This document shows, piece after piece, positions 21,824 to 33,380 of a DNA stretch of 64,000 bases. The translations under genes were made by a program, and so were the position numbers. The notes below the pieces were generated by a model. It was not told where the DNA came from, ran no database searches, and was given only the letters and a program-made list of their open reading frames with translations. Position 1 is the first letter of the stretch. Every line of letters starts with the position of its first letter. Source of the stretch: Auriscalpium vulgare (lineage: Eukaryota; Basidiomycota; Agaricomycetes; Russulales; Auriscalpiaceae); contig JAHBBC010000013.1 in NCBI GenBank assembly GCA_019915015.1, positions 310,001-374,000 on the forward strand, given 5' to 3'.

Positions 21824-23188
21824 TTATGCTGGAGACGTGTCGAAGTTGTGTGCCTTGCGTCGCGCCTCCAATATCCTCCACCACTTCCATTCACCAACCG
21901 CACTCTCCACATCTGCGCGGTTCGCCACCGTTATGTTGGGCGGTAGGTCTTTCATGACGGATACAAATTCATCCAAAGCGGCATCGTCCATTCCAGCCTG
22001 TCTGGCCACGTCGACAGAGATTGTGAGCGCGCCGGCGCCGCCAGTCGCCGGTGAAGATAAGATGGTCCTGACGATATCAATGGCATGTCTCGGTATGCAA
22101 TGGAGTGTCTCCAAGTTCGGAAGCACACCTCGCGGCAAAGCGAGGCGGAGCGCGATGGGGGAATCCCAATCAAAGTCCTCGAAGTCGTCGGAGAGGGGGC
22201 GACGACATCCGAACCATTTGTCCATATGCACCCGGCGTAGACCGGAATGGGCGGCAAGGAACGAAACGACAGCTGCAGGGGTGCTGACGACGCACTTCAG
22301 ACCGACCGCCGTCAAGTTGGACCATCGAGCCGTGAATAGGGACTCCCCAAGGTCAGGGGCTGAGAAGCCGTTCCCGGCGAAAAACCTCGCTGTGAAGCGA
22401 AGATATAGTTCCTGAAGGGGTGAAAAGGTAATGAACGTATTCTTCCGAGAACATACATGGGATCAACCTCGAGTCCGGGACAACGATCTCTGAGCATTGC
22501 GACGAGTCGTGAACAATCGGGGGGAGTAGAAGGACCCAGGGAAATCGACGTCGTGTAATCAAAGACCGTCAAATTGGAAAGGCTGAAAAGCTGCGATACT
22601 GCTATCAGATATGCATTGCAATGGGAAGTAGCCAAAGAAAAATACCTGGCTATCCCACATGGGACATCTGTCCGACTCGGAGACGACGATACCATCCAAC
22701 GAAGTGATGGCGGCCAGCGACGACCAGACATCTTGTTTGTCCGGCTCCTTGTGCGCGACTATTTTGTTTGGAATAGCGGCCTGCCAGTCGAAGAGCACTA
22801 GATTTGACATATTCTTCAGGGCAGCGATCATGACACGTTCCGCCTGTTTCATGGCTTGGACGCCTGCGTAGTCCTCTGGTAATGAAACATGGCCGTGCCC
22901 GCATCCGGGAGCACATTTCATGCATGAAGTCGGTAGGACTTGGCCGCGGTGTGATCGATCGCATATCGTCAAAAAGCGGACGTTGCGAGCCAAGGAGGGG
23001 TTCGTGGCGAGCAATTGCCAGACGCAAAGCGCGAAGCGGGAGCATACAATCTTCCGAAGGCGAGTGTGGCGGGGTGATGCGATGGCTGCGAGGGTCTTCG
23101 AAGTGAGAGCAAAGGCCACTATGTCGATGGGAGATGGGATGCAAGCGGCGATGTTGCCTAGGGCTTCAACGGGGAGGCTTGTGAGCAT
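21824..23188 (-). CDS. F-box protein, copy 1
   Basis: Probable SCF ubiquitin-ligase substrate adaptor. The start at 23188 (MLTSLPVEALGNIAACIP) sits directly on the F-box, which runs through PIDIVAFALTSKTLAAIASP to about residue 45. A Cys-rich patch (SCMKCAPGCGHGH) follows, then leucine-rich, LRR-like stretches (SNLTVFDYTTSISLGPST, LPNLETLHCIPRHAIDIV). The reading passes two introns, one after MWDSQ (about 22640-22655) and one after LEVDP (about 22400-22460), and ends HNFDTSPA at 21824. All pieces stay in frame. The target is unknown; such families are large and variable in Agaricomycetes. Confidence 0.7.
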
Positions 23189-23422
23189 CCCGGAAGGAAT
23201 GATGGGATGAACTGTTGCAGGGGCACGCAGAGTGAGGCAATTTGTATACCGATAGGTAAGAAGCGACTGATACTTTGAGAACAAGGAAGGTGTTGTGCTT
23301 GGGCAATACTATGGCAGTACTGTCAGAAGTCATTAGATAATGCCAGACGCGGGACCAACCGGAGTGAGGCGGCCGCGCGAGGCAACGGAGATTGACGAAC
23401 TGACGACGACGACGAAGCTGCC

Positions 23423-23485
23423 AATCATTACAGATGTGGTCGCGGGACGACCAGTGGTCGTCACGCGACCACATCTGTAATGATT
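23423..23485. repeat. 63-nt palindrome at the F-box duplication junction
   Basis: Arms 23423-23444 and 23464-23485 are perfect 22-nt inverted repeats (left arm begins AATCATTACAGATGTGG). The 19-nt centre is itself nearly self-complementary (ACGACCA...TGGTCGT), so almost the entire segment can form a hairpin or cruciform. It sits exactly where unit 1 ends and unit 2 begins. Confidence 0.9.
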
Positions 23486-24329
23486 CTGAAACCGTCTTTT
23501 TGGGGCTGCTAACCTAACGTGTTTACTATACAGAGATGGGCATAGATACGATGTGCACGTACATGCCGAATCAAATATCAAAAATCATCAACGTGACACT
23601 GTAGCGCTCGGATGCAAGTGAGAACGCATAAAATTTGCATGCATTATGCTGAAGACATATCCTAGATGCGAGTAATGTCAATTTTATAGCCGCGTCGAGT
23701 CGACAACTCGCGGGATGTTAGTGCTGGAAAGCCATCAGAAGTTATGCCCTCGGCGCCGTCGCGCCTGCGATTCCCTCCACCTCTTCCATACACCAACCGC
23801 ATTCTCCACATCTGTGCGGTTCGCCACCGTGATTTTAGGCGGTAGTTCTTTCATGACGGATACAAATTCATCCAAAGCGTCGTCGTCCATTCCAGGCTGC
23901 CTTTCCACGTCGACAGAGATCGTGAGCGCCACGCCCGCGCCGCCAGTCGCCTGTGAAGATAAGAAGGACCTGACGATGTCGGTGGCATGCCTCGGTATGC
24001 AATGGAGTGTCTTCAAGTTCGGAAGCACACCTCGCGGCAAAGCGAGGCGGAGCGCGATGGGGGAGTTCCAATCAAAGTCCTCGAAGTCGTCAGAAAAGGG
24101 GCGACAGCCGAACCATTCGTCCAAATAAACCCGGCGCAAACTGGGATGGGTGGCAAGGAAAGAAACAACAGCTGCAGGTGTGCTGGCGACGCGCTTCAGA
24201 CCGAGCGCCATCAAGTTGGGCCATCGACCCGCGGATGGTGATTCCCCAAGGTTAGGGACTGCGAAGCCGTTCTCGGAGAAAAACCTCGCTGTGAAGCGAA
24301 GATATAGTTCCTGAAGGGGTGAAAAGGTA

Positions 24330-24563
24330 ATGAACGTATTCTTCCGAGAACAAACATGGGATCAACCTCGAGTCCGGGACAACGATCTCTGAGCATTGCG
24401 ACGAGTCGTGAACAATCGGGGGGAGTAGAAGGACCCAGGGAAATCGAGTAATGAGCGTATTTTTCCAAGAACAGACGTGGGAGCAACCTCAAGTCCGGGA
24501 CAACGATGTCTGAGCATGATGACGAGTCGTGAACAATCGGGGGGAGTAGAAGGACCAAGGGAG
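24330..24563. repeat. tandem duplication, two units of about 117 bp
   Basis: 24330-24446 and 24447-24563 match along their length (shared GTAATGA, CCGGGACAACGAT, GACGAGTCGTGAACAATCGG and GTAGAAGGACC), covering an exon end and the following intron of F-box copy 2. F-box copy 1 has one unit. Confidence 0.85.
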
Positions 24564-24747
24564 ATGTCCGTCGTGTAGTCGAAAACTGTCAAATTTGAAA
24601 GGTTAAAGAGCTGCGACAATGTTATCAGATATACATATCAATGAGGAGTAGACAATGGAAATACCTGGCTATCCCACACGGTACATCTGTCCGACTCGGA
24701 AATGATGATGACATCCAGCGAAGTAATGGCTGCCAGCGACGACCAGA

Positions 24748-25038
24748 TACTTATCTCGTTTGTCCGGCTCATCAAGCGCAGCTATTTTGTGTGACAGTAA
24801 GGCCTGCCAATCGAAGAGCACTAGATCTGGCATGTCCTTCAGGTCCTTCATGAGACGCTCCGCCTGTCTCGCGACATCGAGGCTTTGCTGCGACCAGACA
24901 TCTTGCTTGTCCGTCTCATTATGCGCGACTATTTTGTTCGAGGTAGGCCTGCCAATCGAAGAGCACTAGGTTTGACATGTTCTTCAGGGCAGCTATCATG
25001 ACACGCTCCGCCTGTCTCGTGACATCGAGGCGTTCGAA
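24748..25038. repeat. imperfect tandem duplication, two units of about 150 bp
   Basis: Both units carry CGACCAGA...TTTGTCCG/CTTGTCCG, GCCTGCCAATCGAAGAGCAC, GCTCCGCCTGTCTCG and GACATCGAGGC. Lies within F-box copy 2 and is absent from copy 1. Confidence 0.75.
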
Positions 25039-25365
25039 CTCCTCTCCGTTCAATGTATGTCCGTGCCAGCATCCGGGAGCACATTTCATGCATGAAGTCG
25101 GCAGGACTTGGCGGCGGTATGATCGATCGCATATCATCAAAAAGCGGACGTTGCGAGCCAAGGAGGCGTCTGTGGCGAGCAGCTGCCAGACGCAAAGCGC
25201 GAAGCGGGAGCATACAATCTTCCGAAAGCGAGTGTGGCGGGGTGATGCGATGGCTGCGAGGGTCTTCGAAGTGAGAGCAAAGGCCACTATGTCGATGGGA
25301 GATGGGATGCAAGCGGCGATGTTATCCAGGACTTCAACTGGGAGGCTTGTGAGCATCGTTACCAA

Positions 25366-25996
25366 AATTGGTGCTGGAAGTAGGAGTGTTGAGATGAATC
25401 GTGGCGAAGGCGTGGAACCGAAATTCCCACCCCGGGCCCTAGCCTTGACTTGGTACTGGCCCGTTCAACGACACTGACACCGACCGTAATCCACGCAGCG
25501 TACAACACAACGACCCATACCGCGCCAACCGTCAGCCACGAGTTCACCCAGTTCGAGACCAGCAACAGCGAACATCTATGCGGGGACGCCGTGTCTTACA
25601 TCGCCGGTCAGGCTCCGATACATCCTCCCGCAGGCTGTACCGAAACCATCTCCAAAGCCGGCTGGCCTCCGGAAATGCCATAACCCATATGAAGACCATC
25701 GATCGACGTTTGACAGCGAAAAAGGCACGCGTGTGATGCGAAGCGATTTTCAAATTCAATGTCGAGCGGTATGTGGGGGTGGCTGGACGACATGATGTGG
25801 TCAAGCATCATTGTCCGCACAATGGACCGTTCGAGATGACTTACAAACAAGAAAGGTGGGCAGCCTCGTACAACCCCGTAGTTGGATACAGATCTGATCT
25901 AAATGCCAAGAATACAAGTGATGAATGACTTCCAATGTCATGTCCCTCACGCAGTCGAGTTGAACGACTGCGGAGGGAAAAAAGGCAAACAAAATG
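25366..25996. other. intergenic region, no gene supported
   Basis: Lies between the F-box copy 2 start and the aspartokinase stop. A minus-strand frame (25359-25565) contains a hydrophobic run (WLTVGAVWVVVLYAAWITVG) but has no clear start or splice context and overlaps the duplicated unit. Reading past the aspartokinase terminal splice site also covers 25801-25996. Confidence 0.4.
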
Positions 25997-28060
25997 CTAG
26001 AACAGCCACGGGCCCACTGCTGGCCAGTCAACAGATGAGCTCCATTCAGTTCAAGGGCACAAAGAGACGTACCTCGGCCGTGAGGCACTTCAGGCTTAAT
26101 TTGTAGGCAGCTCTGGTGGATGAGATTCAGCGCCTTGATGGCGTCCCGCTCGTCGATGACACACGAGATGTTAATCTCGTTCGCGCCCTGCGAGATCATC
26201 TCGATATTAATGTTACCCTGCGCGAGTGTCGAGAACATGCGTCCCGCGATGCCGACGAGGTGCCGCATCTGTTTGCCCACAAGCGAGAGAATGGCCATGT
26301 GATGGTGCACCGAGACCTGCCGCACATCAGACAGAAAAAGACACGAGCGAGAGCAAATGCGTACGGTGCCGATCTTCTCTAGCTCGCGGACGATGCGCGA
26401 AAGGCGCTTGCGATCCAGCACATCCTCGATCGCCATACTGACGTACACCTCGCTCGTGCTGATCAGATCAACGACGACGCCGAACCGGTCCAGCGTGCCA
26501 AAAATGCCCGCCAAAAAGCCGTGCGACACGCTCTTCCTGTTCGACTGGACGTTGAGAACGACGATGTGCTCTTTGATCGTTACGGCTGTCGGGACCTTCC
26601 TTCTGCGAATCTCTTGCTCTAGCGCTTCGGGGGAGTGGGGCTCTGCAGCCTCGACGGGTGTAAAGGGCTCGTCGACGTCTGGGTCCGGATGGATGACGGT
26701 GCCGGACCCCGCAGGGTTCTCGACATTTTTGATCCGGATGGGGATCCTGCGCCGAATAACCTGCGACCAAAGTCAGCCCGAAGTAAGAACCCCGTCATCA
26801 AACTCATCGTACCTGTTCCATGGTAAACGGATGCACGACCTCACTCCCGTAGTACGTCAGCTCCGCCGCTTCCTCCGGGGAGATGACCGGTATAACGCGC
26901 GCAGTCGCCACTTTCCGCGGGTCTGCAGTGAAAATGCCGTCGACCTCCTTCCAGATCTGCAGCTCCGACGCGCCGAGACCGGCCGCGAGCAGCGCCGCTG
27001 CGAGGTCGGTATAGCCGCGGCCGACCTGGCGTAGCAGTGAGCCAGGCACAGGGCTGAAGAAGCCTGTAGCGCCTCAGTGTGAGTGAAAGTATGGGATGAA
27101 ACGTCGGGAGCGGACCTGTTACAACGGGAACACGGGCACCGCATCGTCTTACACGCTCCGCGAATGCGTCGCTCACGGTGTCGTAGAACGCTTGACTGAG
27201 CGCGCCGTCGATGCTCGCGTCGGGATCGTCATGCTCAGGCACGACATTTTCTAGACACACGTATTCCGCGTCTATGCCCTGAGCGAGATGTCAGAAGACG
27301 CGTATAGAGTGAGGCGGCACAGCACGCACCCTGTCCTGCAGTGCAGCGGCGACAATTTTGCAGGCAAGCTTCTCGCCAAACCCGATGATGCTGTCTTTTG
27401 ACCGGGGCGAGATCTCGTCGATGACCTGCGTCGCGTAGAGGAACCCGCGCAGCCCGTCGCAGTCACGCTCAATGTCTGTCTCGAGGTCCGCAAGGATGGC
27501 CTTGTTCTTGACGACCGCACGCGCGGCAGCAAGATGTTCGCTGCGGATGATGTCCACCGTCACGCTGAAAGCCGGGTGCTCGCCTTGTCCATTTCCGTTG
27601 GCAAGAGGCGCAAGGGGGGGCGATGAGTTGCGCAGGAAGCCGCTGTGAGATGGCGTCCCGGACGGCGAGCCGGGGACGGAGAACGGTGCGCTGGGCTGGC
27701 CGCGCCGCAGGGCCTCGGATGCAGCACGTAAGAGGAGGTTTGTAGTTCCCAGCGCTTTTGTCGACCCCGAGCGCGCAGAGCAAACGATGGCCAGCTTATG
27801 CTGGTCGAGGTATTCTCTGCACAACGCCAGTAAGCACAAGGCGCAAGGTGTGATATGTTATGTGACACGCACGGTACTATGTTCTCTGCAATCCGCGCGG
27901 CAAATTTGCCCACACTCGTGCCGCCGTACTTCTGAACGAGCCATTGTGCATCTGGGTCGATGCTGTTTTGGTGTAGGTTTGGCGGCGTCCCTGGAGGTGG
28001 TGTCCCGGAGGAGACAGAGGATGATGAAGTGGGAGTCGACGGCATTGACGGCGACGACAT
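25997..28060 (-). CDS. HOM3: aspartokinase (EC 2.7.2.4)
   Basis: Phosphorylates aspartate, the first step toward threonine, methionine and isoleucine. Motifs: KYGGTSVGK at the N-terminus after a Ser/Pro-rich leader; CSARSGSTKALGTTN; SIIGFGEKLACKI; RVPVVTGF; GRGYTDLAA; LQIWKEVDGIFTADPR; EAAELTYYGSEVVHPF. Two ACT domains follow (VLNVQSNRKSVSHGFLAGIF with VVVDLISTSEVYVSMAI; LVGKQMRHLVGIAGRMFSTLAQGNINIEMISQGANEINIS), the usual site of threonine feedback in fungal enzymes. The start at 28060 (MSSPSMPST) is preferred; 28084 is in frame. A 56-nt intron at 26017-26072 (GTACGT...CAGCAG) leads to a 20-nt last exon giving the ending VGPWLF, which fits the family. Without splicing about 75 unrelated residues would be added. 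The frame is intact throughout. Confidence 0.93.
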
Positions 28061-28863
28061 AATATGGCTACACAGCTCGGCCAATCTGGTGCAAGACAGT
28101 GGATGTGCGCCCTGCGTGTCTTGAAGTAGAGCGCTCGTACAGGAAAGCGCAGGGATCGGCCTGCGATACCAGTCCAGTCAAGTGCTTGTACGGCCCTTCG
28201 AAGGCGAGACTACGGAGGCGGCTGAGTTGCGTGCGCGGTGGTAAGAAACAAGGACAATACTGCACTGATGCTGCCAGCTCAGTGACTCGACCATGGGGGT
28301 GGGGGAGAAATATTAAATTGAAGGGCGCGTAGTATCGGCTCGAGCGTCCGACGGACATAAATGGTGCGATACTCTCCCAGGCTCATCAATAAATACTCGG
28401 ATTTGGTGAGGAAATTCTACGAGTCTTCTGGGGCGAAGGGAAACGTGCAGAAGAAATAGGCTACATATGTAGTCCAGGTCAGACTGATAGCCAGTGGATC
28501 GTATTAATTTATTGAGTCGAGCGTCTGTTGGGTTTGAACGGAGGCGGCCATCAAACAGATTAGATTAGATCTTCCAGAGATGTTTTGCACCAAGAAACGG
28601 CGGACCGTACATGTACAGTATTACTACAAAACCATTGGCATAGTCTCCGAGGTAGAGTAGACAGCTTCAACCTTCGCAAGCTCACGATCGGCTACATTGG
28701 CAGTTAAGTAAGTATGCACTGGCGCAAAGACAGGGTGCATTAACTCGAGAACACCGTAAAAATAAGAGTGCGACAAGATACAGCTAAACAAATTACAAGA
28801 TGGTCAATTTTTCACAACAGTCCACCGCCTCTTTGCGGGCGCAAGATCATCACAATCCTCATT
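28061..28863. other. intergenic region, no gene supported
   Basis: Between the aspartokinase start and the 3' end of the coiled-coil gene (both on the minus strand). It holds the aspartokinase promoter; an AT-rich stretch at 28440-28800 is probably 3' flank of the coiled-coil gene. Confidence 0.5.
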
Positions 28864-30273
28864 TCAAGCGGCCTGCGGATCCGGCAGACTCTCCTCATGC
28901 TCCTGCTCCGCACGCTCTGCGAGAGCCACACTGGCTGCGACGCTGTTCGTTCTGCTACGCGGAACGAGCTGGCCTGTCTCCGCGATGCGGGCGCCGCGCT
29001 CGACGCTCTCCCTCCGCGACTGGCTGCGACTCGCGCTGCTCCGCCGAAGGCTCTGATCGGACATCAGGCTTGCGCGCCATTCGAAGCTCCCGCGCCGCGG
29101 CACGCCCCAGCGATTCGTGTGCGTGTCGACTGGCGAGGTCGAGGGCTGCTCGTACGTTGCAGGCGACGGGGCGGCGTTGCTGCCGTTGCTCGGGTGCGCC
29201 ATGTGGTACGTGACTGGCGATCCGAACGAAGAAGAGAGGGACGGGGGAGGGACAGATGGATAGGAGAGTGGCGCGCGCGAGGGTACAGGGTGGGCGGTGG
29301 GCGGAAGGGACGTCGATGAGGGCGGGGTGGTCATGTTCGTGGTTGTGCTAAGGTAGCTCGCGGGGTTCGTGGACATTGTCGGGGAGAGGTACGGCGACTC
29401 GCTCGAGGATGCTGGGGAGTGGGAGAGCGGCGTGGTCGTCTCAGAGGTGTCGCGCTCGCCGCGTGACGGGCGGTGGATCTGCGAGGGCGGACGGGGGATA
29501 GGGACAGAGGGCGAGGGCCGGACGACGTGTGATGGGAGCGCTAGCGGGACGGAAGGGGAAGAAGACATGCTGGATGTCGACCGTCGATGGGTAGGCTGCG
29601 AGTAAGGGTCCTGCGCGGAGGACAGTCCGATCAGGTTGTCGACGGGGAGACCAAGCTGCGATCCCCCTTGTGGTCAGCATGCCGCGATTGGTTGAGAAAA
29701 CCTGGACACGCACCCGCCGCCGATGCTCGATGAGCTCCTCCCGGTATATCTCATTCAGCCGCGATATTCGGATGAACTCCCGCTCGGTGTCGACGAGGCG
29801 GTTGCGCATCTGCTCGTTCTCGCGGCGCATTGCCTCCAGCATAACTTCCGTACTTGGCGTGAGCGGGTCGGACATCGTGAGCAGCGTGGATACGCGCGGA
29901 CTCTCTGTCCCGACGCCGTTCGCGGAGCCACTCCCATTCTGCGATTGCGCCTGTGATTGCTGCGCGAGCCTCAGCGCGGACAGCTCGCGAGATAGGCGGT
30001 TGACGTGTGACTCGGACTCGGCCTCGAGGACGTTCTCGAGTTCGATCTTCTCTTCCTGGAGCTATATTGAAGTAAGCCCAATGGTCGCCCGTGTGGCCCG
30101 AGTGTACGTGCCTTTTCAAGCTTGCGTGAAAGGACATTGATGATGCGCTCTTCCTCTGCTTCGTACGCATTGATGAGATCCTCCTCACGCTTGCTGCCGT
30201 TGCTCGTCGTCGAGAGCCGGCGCACAGGGGGCGACATTGACATCGCGGGCAAGGATATAGTCACAGCAGACAA
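28864..30273 (-). CDS. coiled-coil protein with Ser/Pro-rich tail, function unknown
   Basis: Start MSAVTISLPAMSMSPP at 30273. The first half is a heptad-rich coiled coil (EEDLINAYEAEEERIINVL, LQEEKIELENVLEAESESH, then EVMLEAMRRENEQMRNRL and SRLNEIYREELIEHRRR). The second half is low-complexity Ser/Pro/Thr with short Arg motifs (RRSSASRSQSRRESVER) that could be kinase targets. It ends SLPDPQAA at 28864. One intron (30062-30111) has a GC donor (AAG|GCACGT) and is 50 nt long, so it must be removed to keep the frame; another GT-AG intron follows EHRRR near 29660-29710. The layout suggests a cytoskeletal or polarity scaffold, but that is inference; no enzymatic motif is present. Confidence 0.7.
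30062..30111 (-). other. GC-AG intron, 50 nt
   Basis: Joins SRKLEK to LQEEKIELE in the coiled-coil gene. Donor AAG|GCACGT, branch-like CTTAC, acceptor ATATAG. The length is not a multiple of three, so retention would shift the frame. Confidence 0.75.
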
Positions 30274-30582
30274 AACTCGGGCACTTGACGAAGACTGGGA
30301 CGTTCACAGGCTCCGAAGACGAAGGTGCGCAGGGCAACGGAGACGTGGAGGCAGCAAGAGAAGACCGCGCGCGGCTTGTTCTCAGAATCGACTTGTGACC
30401 TCGTCGGGCCGGCGGCCACTCCTGTCGCCCACAGGTGCAAACATCGCCACGCAACGGCCGCAGCAGCGAACACGGATATAATTGCAGAGCGAGAGCCGCA
30501 CAAACGAGGGCGAAAGCGAAGGGAATAAAATAAGGCACATAGGAGTGTGTACTCGGGACATCAGAACAGGGGACATGTCAGT

Positions 30583-33380
30583 TCAGAAATCAAATCCTTC
30601 GACCTTGAACGTCTGTCCATACTGCAGATAGCTCTGCATGATGCGCAGAATGGGCTCCGGAAGGCCCATACTCACAAGGGTGTTCCAGATTTTTTCGTGC
30701 CCGTGGATGACCTCTAACTTGAAGAAGCACCGTGCGATCTGGGAGGGGAACTGCCACCGAAGAAGAGAAATGACGAATCAGCATGTCACAGAATGGCCAG
30801 AAACGAAGATGACTGACCCTTTGCTCCGCATACTCGCCATGCTGGTACGCTGCAACACGGATGCCCGCCTGCAGCGTGCGCGTCAGGTCGCCCTCGTCCG
30901 CATACGTCTCCAGCAGCTTCGCCCACGGCTTGATCGAGTAGCGCGTCGTATCCAGTGAACGCTGGTACGCTTCTTTTGCCTCCTCCTTGTGATGCAGCCG
31001 CAGCCCGAGGTCGCCCAGAATCTCCCACTCCATGCCCGTCTTTCGGTACGCGACGTGCTGCGTCTTGAAGTGGGCAACTTCTGCGCGGAAGATTGTCCAC
31101 ACGCGCAGATCCTGCATACCTCGTCAGGATTGTGCATCGGAGGTTAAAAGCCAGGACTCACCTCGTAGAGGACCATGAATAGATTATCCAGCCAGCGCTC
31201 GCAAAGGCGCTTGTTGGTGAACGAAAACGGCTCCTGCGCAGGGTTGCCCCCAGCCTCGCTGTTCTCTTGCTCTCCCTCTCCTGCCGCCGCCTGCACGGGC
31301 TGCTGCAGCGCGTGCTCCATCACCCCATTCGTCTTCACCTCCTCCTTCACCTCTTCCTCTTTGCCATTCACCTCCACCTTCGTCTCACGGCTCGACTCGG
31401 TCGATATCCTGATCGTCGGGATCCCATCCTCCTCCTCCACATCTGAGACATGCGCGGCCGCCTCCGCCGCTGCCTCCAGCACCTTGACGTCATGCGCGCT
31501 CACAGAGCCCATGTTCGAGCCGTGCGCGGACTCGGCTGAGCGCACACCGCGCGTCGACGCATCGTCGTCCGCAAGTTCGCCGCGCGGCGCGCCATCCTCA
31601 GGGATCACGGCGTCGCCATCGTCCACCGCGCGTATGTCCGCCTGTGCCTTCTGCATGCGGTACTCTTCCTCCATCACGAACACCGCGGACCGCGACTTGA
31701 GGAGCTCGTCCCACCCAATCTGCGAGACGAGCCGCGTCAGCAGCGCGTACGCGCGCGCCCAAGTGCCGCGCAGCCCTGGCGCGGGGAGTCGTTGCAAAGC
31801 GGGATCCGCCTCGTCGTCTTCGGTCTTTTCACGGTCCGGCAAGATCTCGACTACCGCGCTCTTGACGGGAAGGTGCAGTCGCGCGGCTGAGAGGCTCCGG
31901 TGCGCGTCGCGCCCGTTGTACGTGAACATCGGACATGAGTTAAGCGTGAGGAGCGCCTAAGGGTTGCGTTGTCAGTTGAAACCAACATGAGGATGCACAC
32001 GGCGTACCGATTCAAACTGCCCGAGGTCAATGTAGATGTCGGTGAGCTTTTCCCAGGTGACGAACTCGCTGGGCGCGCAATTGACCGCCTGCCGCGCGAG
32101 TTTGAGGGCCCATTCTGTCTTGCCCTTGGCGCGGAGGAACTCGCACTGCGTGTGGAGGAGCAGGTACGATTGCGGGGTCTGCTTCATCGCGTTCGCCATG
32201 ATCTGCACCGCCTTCACTTCCTCGTCTACGGCCGCAGCAATTAGCTACCTGTGACACGTTGAGCTGGTGGACGCACGCACTCATTCCAATGTAGCTTCGC
32301 GCGAGGAGAGACGCGACCTCCGGCTCCCGCGCGGTCAGTTTTTCGAACAGGTTCGCAGCGTGCTGATACCGCCCGCTGTCACCAAAGTACTTCATGATAC
32401 CCGCCGTTAGATGGTTGGAAACGACCGTCGCCACCTGGATTTCCGGGTCGGAGCCGACCTGCCAGCCTGCGAGGCTCAGCTGCGCATTTCGCGAGACGCA
32501 ACGGCAGCGGCGTACCTTTGAGGAAGAGAGCCTCGGCGGCCTGGAGGAAGCGCAGCTCGGCTTCGGGCGTGCTGATTGCATCTAGGCGGCGGTAGGCGTC
32601 GAGCCAGTAGGTGGGATCATCGGAGTAGAGGATCGCGCGCAGGAGGGCGGAGAGGTACGTTTCTTGCCAAATCTCTGGGGATGCTTCGTGCCTGCGACAT
32701 TCTAGGTTGACAGAAGAAATACAATAGATGAAGAATCACGCACCTCTCTCCTCGCAAGTCGATCACGTATGCTACCACACCACCCGGAATCTTCACATCG
32801 ACGCGCACGTCCACCCTCGAGAACGCGTTGAACGTGCTACCAGCCCATTAGATGACGCCGAAGAGATTTATATAGGACACTGCGCACCAATAACAGCCAT
32901 TTTTCACCTTCCAGCTCGGCCCCTTCGAGAACCAGGCTTGTGTGTCCTCGATGGCGTATGTCAGGGAGTTGATGTAGGCGGCAAGTGATGCAGAAGACGA
33001 AGCGTCGACACCGGAAACATAATGATACGAGCCGAGCTAGAAATCCCTTCAGTTGGTGCTACAAAGCAGAGAGATAACGCGTAGGACGTGTGTGAAGTAG
33101 ACAGAGTGGATGAAGCACTCACATCACGCGTGCCACTGCGCCCCGTGCTCTTTACAACATGACACAAGTCTGGCGGTCCAAGTTCACGAAATGTGGCTGC
33201 AGGGACGGGCGTCAGCGCGTTTCTGACGAGCAAGAGAAGGACACGCACATAGCGCCTCGGTGCGCGCAACAAGAGCTTCTCCAAGCTCGAGCTGGCAAGA
33301 TTTGAGCGTGATGTAAACTAGGCGTATTTGCGACGCACCTCAAAGATTTCTGGGAGTTCTTTGAAGGCGGCGTCCGCCAT
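30583..33380 (-). CDS. ChAPs-family (Chs5/Arf1-binding) TPR protein of the exomer coat
   Basis: Cargo adaptor that, with Chs5 and Arf1, exports selected membrane proteins such as chitin synthase from the trans-Golgi. The start at 33380 (MADAAFKELPEIFE) leads into LGPPDLCHVVK, the family's N-terminal signature. An Ig-like segment (RVDVRVDVKIPGGVVAYVIDLRGER) and TPR-like repeats follow (YLSALLRAILYSDDPTYW, AANLFEKLTAREPEVASLLARSY, SYLLLHTQCEFLRAKGKTEWAL, GDLGLRLHHKEEAKEAYQRSL). The hallmark NKRLCERWLDNLFMVLYEDLRVW is present. An acidic, Ser-rich insert interrupts the repeats (about 31250-31640). The protein ends VEGFDF, with the stop at 30583-30585. Several 50-60 nt introns with GTGCGT/GTGAGT donors are visible and the pieces stay in frame. 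Basidiomycetes usually have one ChAPs gene, where yeast has four. Confidence 0.85.

Larger units (their letters stand above)
21662..25365. repeat. head-to-tail segmental duplication of an F-box unit
   Basis: Unit 1 starts near 21662 and unit 2 near 23472; each runs through the 3' flank and the whole F-box gene to its start codon region. The flanks match closely (GCTGCTAACCTAACGTGT, GATGTGCACGTA, GTAGCGCTC and ATTTGCATGCATTATGCTG occur in both). Unit 2 is longer because of a small inserted segment and two internal tandem duplications. Confidence 0.8.
23735..25365 (-). pseudogene. F-box protein, copy 2, probably broken
   Basis: Nearly the same sequence as copy 1: MLTSLPVEVLDNIAACIP at the start, LPNLKTLHCIPRHATDIV and RRRGHNF near the end. 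The 5' exon stops at LEQNSRA (about 24919), where copy 1 reads on as NKIVAHKEPDKQDVW; two bases are missing here relative to copy 1. About 180 bases further the homologous reading needs another shift (about four extra bases before TCTGGTCGTCG). Two tandem duplications lie inside the gene. Either it makes a short F-box fragment of about 145 residues or it is not functional. Confidence 0.65.
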
